NCBI GenBank assembly: GCA_003550325.1
Contig: QKWP01000202.1
Span: 130,611 to 194,610 of the forward strand
Length of the DNA: 64,000 nt
Source of the DNA: Gigaspora rosea
Taxonomy: Eukaryota; Glomeromycota; Glomeromycetes; Diversisporales; Gigasporaceae
Reading direction: 5' to 3'
Below the pieces are notes generated by a model. It was given only the letters and a program-made list of their open reading frames with translations, searched no databases and had not been told where the DNA came from. Shown piece after piece: positions 55,219 through 64,000 of this stretch (positions are counted from its first letter, which is position 1; every line of letters starts with the position of its first letter). A program made the translations under genes and the position numbers.

Positions 55219-57180
55219 TATAATATATTATATAAAAATTTATTATCTAATTTTTTAATAGATTAATTAGTAAGTAATATTTTATATATAAAAATATATA
55301 AAACCAACATAATTTTTTTAGATCTTAGGCTGCAATTTTAATTTTAGCAAAAAAAATTTAAAATAGCATTAAAGTTAGACAAAAAAATTTTTTTTAAAAA
55401 AAAAATTTTGTCTTTAACCCTATTTTTCACCCAGAAAAAAGCCGAGAAAATGTGTTTTGACCTTGAATCAAGTATAAATACCCCCTGAACAAGTTTACTT
55501 AGAGGCCCAAAGCAGGTTATCTTGATAAAAAAAGGGGTTTTATATTACAAACTGAAATTTTTAACTTTAGTATATAGACAACTCATTTTTCTTACAAGGT
55601 AACCTTCTTTGGTCGCCTACGTAAAGTTGTTCAGAACATGATTTTATATATAACTGCTCATTTAAAATTAGTAAATTTTTGTTTTTGGTGAAGTTACATT
55701 TTGAAAAGTTGCAAAATTGGCAAAATTTAAATCTGATTTTTGTACTACTTTTTTTTCTCATCTTGCTCTATATTCCCAAAGAATTTAATTTGAAGTTAAT
55801 TAGTTAAGCTGAATAGGATCTTCAGCTCAAAGTTTATAGTAAATTTATATGTTTTTTTAAAAATTTTAATTATAAAAAGCAATGAATGGGACATGTCCTA
55901 TGCCTGCTAATAAAGTTTTTCTTATTTTAATAAAAAAACCGCAGCACTATTTTTATATTATATATAGAACATTTTTTAACTTATTTATTTATATTTATAT
56001 TTGAATATAAACAAAATTTAACTGTTAATAAAATTTTTTAATTAAATACAGTATAAAATTTGACTTTATTGCATGTTTTGTAAAAGCTTTTTACTAATTT
56101 ATTCAAATTTGAGCATTTACTTTTAGCTATAAAAATTCTGTATCTAAATAATTATTAGTTTTATTTAATAAATATAAGCCTAAATCCAGTTTTGCCTTTT
56201 ATAAAAATAACTTAATTATATAAATATATATTTTATATATAATGTAGATTCATAATAATAGGCCATTTCAAAATAAGCTACCTTTTTATTTTTTAAAAAA
56301 TTTTTAAGGAAATTGCCAAAAGTTGCTATATATAAAAGCCTAAATTTTACTATGTAGCCTCAAATATGCTATTAAGCAAAGTTGTTTATAACCTTAAAAT
56401 ACACTTACATTAAAAATTAATGTTATTTGAACAACTTTGTATTAGTATATATTTCAATTATTTAAAAATTTAATAATTTAAAAATAAGCTACTTTATATT
56501 TTTTATGTAATTTTTTACTCAAATTATTAAAAAAAGCAATTTCTATTTGTATATGCATGTTTGTACATAAGGTATATAAAAAACCAACTAATATCTCAAA
56601 TTTTGATTATAAAACTATATTTTGACTTCTAATGAAAACTTCTTGCAAAATTTTGATATAAACTAATTTTTACTCCTTTTTCAAATCATACATAGAAACT
56701 GCATAAAATTTTCGCAGGCACATGATGATATACACTAAAATTTTATTGGTCAACAAAAATCGTGATATGTCATTTCATTTTTTGATTAAAAAATTAACTT
56801 TTGATATTAGGGTAAGAGTAAGCATTCAGATGATGTTAGCAAGAGCCTTGTATATAGCAAAATTTTGCAAAGAATTTTTTTGCTAAGATGCAGAAGGTGG
56901 TTGGTTGTGTAAACCAAATTTTGCACTATATATGATTTTGAAAAAGCTAGCTATTTTGTTTCATTTTTATGTTACCCCTGATTCTGTGGCATGATTGGTT
57001 CAAAATCACGTGTTTGTGGAATTTTTATATATTTCCTATATATAATAATTTCAAATACTTACTTTAGCTATAAACACAGATTTACTTTTTTATTTATAAA
57101 AAGTATTTAATTGGCTTGTTATACAAATTTGTAAATCAAAAATTAAATACCCATATATAAATACTGTACTAGTGTAAATT
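55219..57180. other. AT-rich gene-free stretch
   Basis: No ORF with a recognisable domain. The minus-strand ORF at 55567-55761 (64 codons) has no support. Numerous TAAATTTAGT-type low-complexity segments, and at about 56755-57020 a diverged repeat with CACCTGATTCTGTGGCATGATTGG-like text that resembles dispersed sequences near 60700 and 50480. Confidence 0.4.
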
Positions 57181-57219
57181 AATTTTTTTATTTTTTAAAG
57201 ATGTCTGCATCACAGTGAT

Positions 57220-58361
57220 TAGTGCTCCTACAGACCAGACTCAAACAAGACTTTAGTCAAGTCTGAGTCTGGTCTGATTTTCAGACCGGACTCAGACTTT
57301 TATATTCAAACTTTTTAGTCAAGTCTGAGTCTAGTCTGGGTCTGGTCTGAAGTCTGCAGACTAGTCTGAGTCCGAATATATTTATATGTATTTTTTGGCG
57401 CTGAACAAGTTTACTTAGTGCATTTTGTTAGAATAAATTAGTAAAATTTTATGAATCATAAGATTTTATAGAATTTTATTAATAAAATTTTATAAAATCT
57501 TATAATTCACAAATAATTATTAATTAATTCTAACAAAATGTACTAAATAAACTTGTTCAGCACCTAAACATGCATCATAACGGCTGTTTTGTTTTTATTT
57601 TACTTGTAATTTAGAGATTTGATGCACAATTTTGGATTTTTGATCAAAAAAGACAAATTTTAACATCTTATCTCCAAATTTCAAGTAAAATAAAAACAAC
57701 CCTGCCGATTTAATGTATTTTTAGGTGCTGAACAAGTTTACTTAGTGCATTAAGTTAGAAATAATTAGTAAAATTTTGTGAATTATAAGATTTTATAGAA
57801 TTTTATTAGTAAAATTCTATAAATTCTTAAAATTCACAACTAAAAATACATTAAATCGGCAGGGTTGTTTTTATTTTACTTGAAATTTGGAGATAAGATG
57901 TTAAAATTTGTCTTTTTTGATCAAAAATCCAAAATTGTGCATCAAATCTCTAAATTACAAGTAAAATAAAAACAAAACAGCCGTTTTGATACATATTTAG
58001 GTGCTGAAAAAGTTTACTTAGTGCATTGTGTTAGAATTAATTAATAAATATTTGTGAAACATAAGATTTTATAAAATTTTATAAAATTTTATTAGTAAAA
58101 TTCTATAAAATCTTATGATTCATAAAATTTTACTAATTTATTCTAACAAAATGCACTAAACTTGTTTAGCGCCAAAAAATACATATAAATATATTCAGAC
58201 TCAGACCAGTCTGCAGACTTCGGACCAGACCCGGACCGGACTCATAGTTGAGTCTGAGTCTGGTCTGAAGTCTGAAATTAGTAAAATTTAGAGTCTGAGT
58301 CTGGTCTGATCCCGGACCGGACTCGGACCGGACCAGACCCGGACTGGACCTAGGAGCACTA
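57220..58361. mobile_element. 1.14-kb palindromic hAT-like element with GACTCAGAC words
   Basis: Ends TAGTGCTCCTA and TAGGAGCACTA, flanked by a perfect 8-bp duplication ACAGTGAT (57212-57219 and 58362-58369). Both subterminal regions (57225-57380 and 58190-58350) consist of AGTCTGAGTCTGGTCTGA words and complements. The middle contains repeated hairpins whose arms read CTGAACAAGTTTACTTAGTGC (about 57400, 57727, 58000 and inverted at about 57560 and 58165), plus GGCTGTTTTGTTTTTATTTT and its inverted copy. No coding capacity. Confidence 0.82.
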
Positions 58362-58490
58362 ACAGTGATGTATTTTATTAGGAACATAATATTTATTATA
58401 TACCAAAGGTACAACTTGCAATACATGCACTTTTGGTACCAATTTAAGTAGTATGTTTGAAGGCTTTACACTAGTTACTATATCTGCAAC

Positions 58491-58771
58491 CAGTGTTGTA
58501 CATTTTGGCTGTCCAAAGTCTTTTTTGGCCTGTTTATTGTCCAAAATTGTCCAAATGTCCAAGATTGTCCAAAGCTTGTCCAGGCTTTAATAATTAATAA
58601 ATTTATCTAAAAAATATATCACAATATATTTTTTTAGATACTAAACACATTCCAGTTAAAATTAAAATAGGTTATCTTAATAAAATTTTAAGTAATTTGA
58701 CTTTAATTAATTGTTCAAAATTGTCCAAAATTGTCCAAAACATTGTCCAAAGCTGTCCTGTGACAACACTG
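58491..58771. mobile_element. hAT-like MITE with TTGTCCAAA words
   Basis: Left end CAGTGTTGTACATTTTGG; right end read inward CAGTGTTGTCACAGGACAG. The flanking 8-mers TCTGCAAC and CCTGCAAT share six positions. Interior words TTGTCCAAAATTGTCC fill both ends. Comparison with the intact SINE at 61.8 kb shows where the uninterrupted sequence would join. Confidence 0.7.
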
Positions 58772-58810
58772 CCTGCAATTTAACTACAGGAATTGCCTAT
58801 TTAAATTTCT

Positions 58811-59255
58811 GATCTACACTAGTATAAATTAATAAATTTTTAAAAAAATTATACAATAAATATTAATTAAATATAGTTTGTTGTTTTATGTAAATATATA
58901 AAATTTAATATAATTTTCTTTTATAAAAAAATAATTTATTTATACAAATATATGTTTTATATACTGTATTCTATCATGAATAAGCACTGATTTTTTCAAA
59001 ATTTTAAACTTAAATATCCTGACAATTAACTAATCAAATTTAATAAATTTTTTTTAATTTTAATATATAGATTTATAAAATTAAAATAAAAAAATTTTAT
59101 TAAATTTGATTAATTATTTGTCAAGATAATTGAGTTTAAATTTTTAAAAAAGAGGTACTTATTTATAATAGAATATAATATTATGCAAATAATTTTAAAA
59201 AAGTATAAATTGTTAAAAAAAACTATATAATAAATAATTATAGTTTATTGTTTTA
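58811..59255. other. Intergenic with one hairpin
   Basis: An AT-rich inverted repeat spans about 58990-59150 (TTTTTCAAAATTTTAAACTT paired with AAGTTTAAAATTTTT-like sequence). No gene. Confidence 0.45.
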
Positions 59256-59271
59256 TAAAGTTTAATAGTTT

Positions 59272-60252
59272 TTTTTTTTTTTTTTTTTTTTTTTTTNTTC
59301 GACCTCATTCGGCTACAAAATAAATTTTGCACCCAGATGCGACCAGTCGCATCGGCTTATGTATAAGCCAAAAAAAAAATTCATTAGCTATAGTTACAAA
59401 CCAACTATGCTTCATAACCTATTCCTTCAAAAACTCCTTCTCTGAGCTTCTCATAAAGAAGAATAAAAACAAGGGGAAGATTAAAATAGGGGGACAAAAC
59501 TAAATACCCGACAAAATTAACCAAAAACCAAAATTATACATCCAAGAAAAATAAAACAAAAAGGAAACACCAAAGAAAAAGCAAAGAAAAAATAAACTAT
59601 GAAGGCATTAATAATTGATAAAAATTATATAATACTGCACAAGGAAACACCTCACCAAAGTATTATATGTACATAAAAGAAAACTAACGGAATGTTCTAG
59701 AATTTATTTTCTGAAGATCAGCCTACTCCATTGTGCCATGTCTCATTACGCGTCCGTTCCTGTTTATTCACCTGCATGCCTTCTTCCTGATTAGGATAGG
59801 AACAACAATGCTGATCTTTTGGAGGGGTACGCTGAATTTTCCACTTTTCATTCAAAATTCCAGAAAAAAGACTTCAAGCGAGAATATGATAGCAGGAGTA
59901 TAGTAAAATATGTTTTTGTAGCCAAAACTTTTAGAGAGTGTGTTGAAAAACTCATTTTTTAGTTCACCGCCTAGCCAAAATATAACACCTTCATCGACGA
60001 AGAAAGAAATATTTGTATCTCCACCAGAATTTCTTGTACCAAGGGCACCCACTGCCAGTTAGTTATCTTGCACAACTGACGCTTCTGGCTTGCTTGCCGA
60101 ATATATAAAGGAGTCTCCCGAGAGTTAAACAAAAAAAGTTGCCCTTTATAAAAACCAGTATTATATCTGCTTCATCTTTTACTAATAAAAATATTGTTTT
60201 TCATTTGCTTAAAATTTTGGACAAGTAATTGATGGGAAGAGTTGTTAAACCC
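59272..60252 (-). mobile_element. Poly(A)-tailed retroelement copy (LINE-like) with 16-bp TSD
   Basis: TAAAGTTTAATAGTTT occurs at 59256-59271 and 60253-60268, a 16-bp target duplication. On the minus strand the element ends with ...GTAGCCGAATGAGGTCGAA and a long A-tract (plus-strand T-run about 59272-59299, with one N at 59297). Two small stems, GGCTTATACATAAGCC and GCGACTGGTCGC, precede the tail. An ORF of 66 codons (59852-60052) is not recognisable. This fits a 5'-truncated LINE or a processed transcript mobilised by one. Confidence 0.65.
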
Positions 60253-60268
60253 TAAAGTTTAATAGTTT

Positions 60269-61659
60269 ATATTCAGGTTTTATTTTAATTAATAATCTAT
60301 TTTTAAATGAGCAATTATATATAGCTATATATAGTAAATTGTAATGTACATGCCTATAAGGTTTACTATATACAGTATAGTCAAAAATAGTTTGTTATAT
60401 TAGATATTAAATATTTTTGACAATATTTTAACAATTATTATAAAATGCACCTATAGTGTTTTACACCAAAGATAAATTAGATTTGCAAATCTGTGTAACA
60501 AAAACAAAAAATAAATTTTTATAAAACAAAAAATAAATTTAATTTACTTTAGGATTAGGATAAGGTCTGGGATTTTATTGAGAAGATTAGTATATACAAA
60601 ATTTAACAAGAAATTTTTTTAATTAAAGCCCCAAAGGTGGTTTCATAAGCAAAATTTTGAGACATGATGTTTTTTTTTAAAAAATAAACAAAAAAAAAAC
60701 CAAAATTTCATATTACACCTGATCTTAAATTTTGATTGGCTATTCTAATAGTTTTGTATAATGTGTTCAATACTATAGGTGCATTTTAGTAAACTTGTTA
60801 AATATCTACTAAAAGATTTTAATGTTTTTTATATTAGAATTAAAAATAGTGCTTTATAAAATTATTTTATTTTTTTTGTCTAATTAAATCCTCTAATTTT
60901 TTGTTCTATCTACTAATTATTCTTGGATTAACAGAATTACATTCTGGATTCTGTACCAAACCTTTTAGAACTATTTTATTTTTTTAAAAAACTTGGAGTA
61001 TAGTTCCTGTTTCACATAGGTATCATTTATACTTTAGTATCTTATGCATTTGTTAAGGCTTATACTTGCTATTAGAACCTACCTTAGATTTGCTATTATT
61101 ACAGTATTTACTTTTACCCTTGCAAAGTACATCTAATTCTAGTATTACTACTTATTTCTCTTTAGGTTTTTTTCCCAGTTTCATTATACAGTACTTCTAA
61201 TTCTATAGCCCAGAAAGATTAGTCTGTTTGGCTTTAAATGCTAATGGCCTCCCTTTCTTTGGTACATATTTCCAAACATGTGTTCTTTTCTCTAGTATAA
61301 CTTTAGCAACTAGGTTGGTAAATTTATTCTAATCATTTTAAACATGTTATTATATTGGTTAGTTTCTATTCAATTTCTTTTTAATAGTAATATTAAAAGC
61401 CAAGCTACCTCTTTACTCAGATCTTGCAAAGTGGGTTCTAATCTACTTAATTTCCAGGATTTGTAGCACTTCTAGAACTTATTATGAGTTTATGCCACCT
61501 ATTACTAGTTTGTATTCTATTGTACAATATTATACAAATATTTACAAGTTTATTTAAAAATTAAAGATATATTTACTTAATAGAAAAATATCATACATTA
61601 CACAGAGGCATGTCACTGCTGGTGACAGGCTCATTTTTTTTTATAAATAAATTCATTTT
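60269..61659. other. AT-rich gene-free stretch
   Basis: Nothing coding. The segment from about 60545 to 60745 has the dispersed-repeat text seen in degenerate form near 10330-10510 (AAGGTCTGGGATTTT, TTACACCTGATC). Confidence 0.4.
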
Positions 61660-61684
61660 TCTGATTCTAATTTTTTTTTTTTTT

Positions 61685-62385
61685 AAGTTTAGAGGCCGTG
61701 TGCTATGGCCGGGATTTTATTATGAGTTATAGTGACGTAATATTTGTTACATGAATGAGGATACAACTAGCCACACGTGCACTTTTGGTGCCTAATTTAA
61801 GTAGTCCGCCTGCAGGTTCTACACTAGCTGCCATACCTACAACCCAACTACGGGAATTGTCTATTTAAACCCTCTGGTTCATGGTCCTCCTATTACTACT
61901 GACGCACTATATTTAATGCAGATATTGTAGGCCACAACCCTTTTAGATATCGATGACCTAAGGGCTACTTTACCCTCGCACAAGAGCCTACCGGAACAGA
62001 TTCCATGTCCCATACATGTACCATTGCCCGGATTGGTAACCGAGGCTACCTGCCCTTTATTAGGTTCGTTCCGATCGAAGTATCCGCCTTCTCTGGCGCA
62101 TACCATAAGGACCAATTTTCACTACCTCCTAACTCGGGTCTTGCCAAACGGGTTCTTGTAGGTTTTTTCTGGTTCCCTGGATTTGCGATGTAACACATAC
62201 ATCATTGCACCCGCAGGATCCCATTCAAGATGGTGGAACCAAGGTTACAGGTTTAGCGCCCAACCACTCATAAGCCACAATCATCGAACGCAGATTTAAC
62301 TCCAAAACATCGCCAGTGGGATTTGAACTGTCAACCTGCCGCTTGGGGGGTAACACCTTGACCACTTCTCTAAGGCGCCACACCC
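61685..62385 (-). mobile_element. tRNA-headed SINE with target duplication
   Basis: TCTGATTCTAA followed by T-runs occurs at 61660-61670 and again at 62386-62396, a target duplication. On the minus strand the element starts near 62385 with GTGTGGCGCC; an A-box-like segment TTAGAGAAGTGG and a B-box-like AGTTCAAATCC about 40 bases later (plus-strand GGATTTGAACT at about 62321) mark a tRNA-derived RNA polymerase III head. It ends in an A-tract (plus-strand T-run at about 61671-61684). The minus ORF 61879-62115 and plus ORF 62005-62193 are chance frames in the body. An older copy is at 57183-58810. Confidence 0.7.
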
Positions 62386-62396
62386 TCTGATTCTAA

Positions 62397-62746
62397 TTTT
62401 TTTTTAATATAATCTAAAACATGCCTTTGCTAACTTTTTTCATTCTGCTTAGGCCAGTTTTCATGTTATTTGTTTGCTATATTTCAAATAAATCATTCCA
62501 TTCTTCCTGGCTTAAACTTTTTTTATTTAATATATAATTCAAGCCAAGTTTTCACTAATGCCTTTATTTTATTCACATCAGATTTCATATTATTTTATTT
62601 TATTTTATATAAATACATTCTTACTGATTCTAATTTTCTTTCATAAACATCAGAGTTATATCTTCACTAATGCTCTTCATTCTGTCAGGTCAGGTTTCAT
62701 ATTATTTTATTTACTTATTTTAAATAAATCATTCCATTCTTCTCTA
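62397..62746. other. Intergenic with a loose direct repeat
   Basis: The phrase TTCATATTATTTTATTTTATT and GCCAAGTTTTCACTAATGC-like text recur about every 90-110 bp between 62440 and 62740. No gene. Confidence 0.4.
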
Positions 62747-62967
62747 TAAAAAAAGTTTATTTGGTTTTTGTTTAATTTTTATTGTATAATTCGACAAATG
62801 TATGGAATGGACCCAATATAGGTATAACAACAGGACAAATTTTGTATATTTTTTAGTTAAAAACATACAGAATTGGACCTGTTTTTAAACCTATAGTGGG
62901 TTCATTTCTGACATTTGTCGAATAATACCGATAACAATTAAACAAAAACCCAAAATAAACTTTTTTA
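62747..62967. repeat. Foldback element (220 bp)
   Basis: The arms ATAAAAAAAGTTTATTTGG and CCAAAATAAACTTTTTTAT pair and continue through GTTTTTGTTTAAT and ATTCGACAAATGT to a loop region around 62850. No clear duplication. Confidence 0.65.
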
Positions 62968-63224
62968 TTGGGCACTGATTCGCATAATTTCTTTTTTATA
63001 ATCTGATTCGTTTTCGTTAATATTCCTCAGGTCAGGTTTCTGAATCAATTACAGATGTTTTCATAAATTCTGGGGCACCCTAAAAAAAATTAGCCGATGA
63101 TAATTTCGGCCGAATTCGATAAGTTATTGATTTCGGGGAATAAGAATCAGATACGTAATTTAATAAGATCAGGTGACTAATATATATTACAATAAGACTA
63201 AATATCGTAAGTCGTAAATTTTTC

Positions 63225-63810
63225 AATTCCTATTCTTTGGCGCTCAAACGAAGCCTTTATTCATTTCTAATTATTTTTCGACAAAAATTTGTTTTAAAAA
63301 ATTGAATTAAATTTCAATACCTATTCTTTGACATCATTTCTAATTATTTTTCGTTTCCGAAATTTCAGTTTTAAAAAATTGAATTAAATTTCAATTCCTA
63401 TATCCATTTTCGTTCAAACGAAACCTTTATTCACTTCTAATTATTTTTCGTTTCATGTTGAAGATGAAAAATTCATTTTTAAAAAATTGAATTAAATTTC
63501 AATTCTTATTCTTTGGCAAGATTCATTTTCGTTCAAACGGAGTCTTTTTATTCATTTCTAATAATTTTTCATTTCTTGTCGAAACGAAAAATTAGTTTTA
63601 AAAAATTGTATAAAACTTCAATTTAAATTCTTTGACAAGATCCATATTCGTTCAAACGAAGGCATTTATTCATTCTTAATTATTTTTCGTTTCTTATCGA
63701 AGACGAAACATTCGTTTTTAAAAAATTAAACTAAATTTCGATTCCAATTCTTTGGCAAGATCCATTTTCGTTCAAACGAAGTCATTTATTTATTTCTAAT
63801 ATATTTGTTA
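63225..63810. repeat. Satellite with about 119-bp period
   Basis: CGTTCAAACGAAG or a close variant occurs at 63241, 63411, 63530, 63649 and 63769, with ATTTCTAATTATTTTTCG and TTTTAAAAAATTGAATTAAA at matching offsets. The spacing is 119-120 bp for the last units. No unit is open in any frame for its whole length. Confidence 0.8.
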
Positions 63811-64000
63811 TAAAAGTCTAATTTATATTCGATTCCTTTTTTACATTTTTTCTTGTTAAGGTTTATTGGTTGACATGAATAGTTTTTTCCATAAATTTTC
63901 GTACAAACTAAGCACACCAAACATGTTATGATCATTATGATACAAAAATAGCTATTATTAATTATTTTATTATATCGAATCAATAACTTATCGAATTCGG
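63811..64000. other. Window edge, nothing recognised
   Basis: AT-rich sequence; the minus-strand ORF at 63786-63983 overlaps the satellite and has no recognisable domain. Confidence 0.4.

Larger units (their letters stand above)
57183..58810 (-). mobile_element. Old SINE copy, split by two insertions
   Basis: Starts (plus-strand left edge) with a T-rich stretch, then matches the body of the SINE at 61685-62385: CACTTTTGGTACCAATTTAAGTAGT here versus CACTTTTGGTGCCTAATTTAAGTAGT there, and GGAATTGCCTATTTAAA versus GGAATTGTCTATTTAAA. It is interrupted by hAT-like elements at 57220-58361 and 58491-58771. The tRNA-like head is not present, so it is incomplete. Confidence 0.6.

Noticed and set aside
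62310..62385. Functional tRNA gene on the minus strand
   Set aside because: Boxes A and B are recognisable, but acceptor and anticodon arms do not fold convincingly and the sequence continues into a SINE body with an A-tail.

Overview
The window is nuclear DNA of a eukaryote with a very AT-rich, gene-poor, repeat-saturated genome. The best guess is an arbuscular mycorrhizal fungus (Glomeromycotina, Rhizophagus-like). Reasons: short spliceosomal introns (GTAAG...AG, about 75-95 bp), a Sel1-repeat protein gene, the characteristic lineage-expanded kinase type (CxxC...CxxC, WTSGNKDxDxxI, EWIPF, YGLTQN motifs), and dense MITE, hAT, MULE and Ty3 relics. There are no operons, CRISPR arrays, rRNA genes or convincing free-standing tRNA genes.

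Layout. 1-26 kb has no host gene I can support. It is a mosaic of nested DNA transposons: an hAT relic (4685-7625) with an hATC transposase fragment, a solo LTR (8520-9206), TA-flanked and PIF-like MITEs, and many hAT-like non-autonomous elements whose 8-bp target duplications can be read directly. 26.2-30.5 kb is a decayed MULE with about 440-bp inverted repeats and a broken transposase carrying a SWIM finger. 30.6-33.6 kb holds a large palindrome and another hAT-like element. 34.06-43.77 kb is a complete but inactivated Ty3/Gypsy retrotransposon on the minus strand (1.23-kb LTRs, ATAT target duplication) with an extra ORF after pol and a foreign solo LTR nested in its RNase H.

44.6-49.2 kb is the most unusual locus. 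Seven tandem copies of one kinase N-terminal exon are separated by near-identical phase-0 introns and followed by a single kinase-domain exon. Spliced, they would give a roughly 1,360-residue protein with repeated zinc-ribbon-like and vestigial N-lobe modules. A few single-base indels currently break the frame. 51.4-53.2 kb is an intact two-exon Sel1-repeat gene of 569 residues. In this fungal group kinase and Sel1 families are both expanded; that they act together in signalling is inference.

53.2-64 kb is again repeats: TA-flanked MITEs, one with three internal hairpins, a 1.14-kb palindromic hAT-like element inserted into an old SINE, a poly(A)-tailed retroelement with a 16-bp target duplication, a tRNA-headed SINE, and a 119-bp-period satellite at the right edge.

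The recurring theme is a set of elements with hAT-type termini (CAGTG, TAGGG, TAGTG, TAAAG) and 8-bp duplications. The interior of each is built from its own short word repeated in both orientations (for example GTCCA, TGACC, GGTTCTTAG, GACTCAGAC, TGACGAA, TTATGCG). No database search was run; family names rest on motifs recognised by eye.
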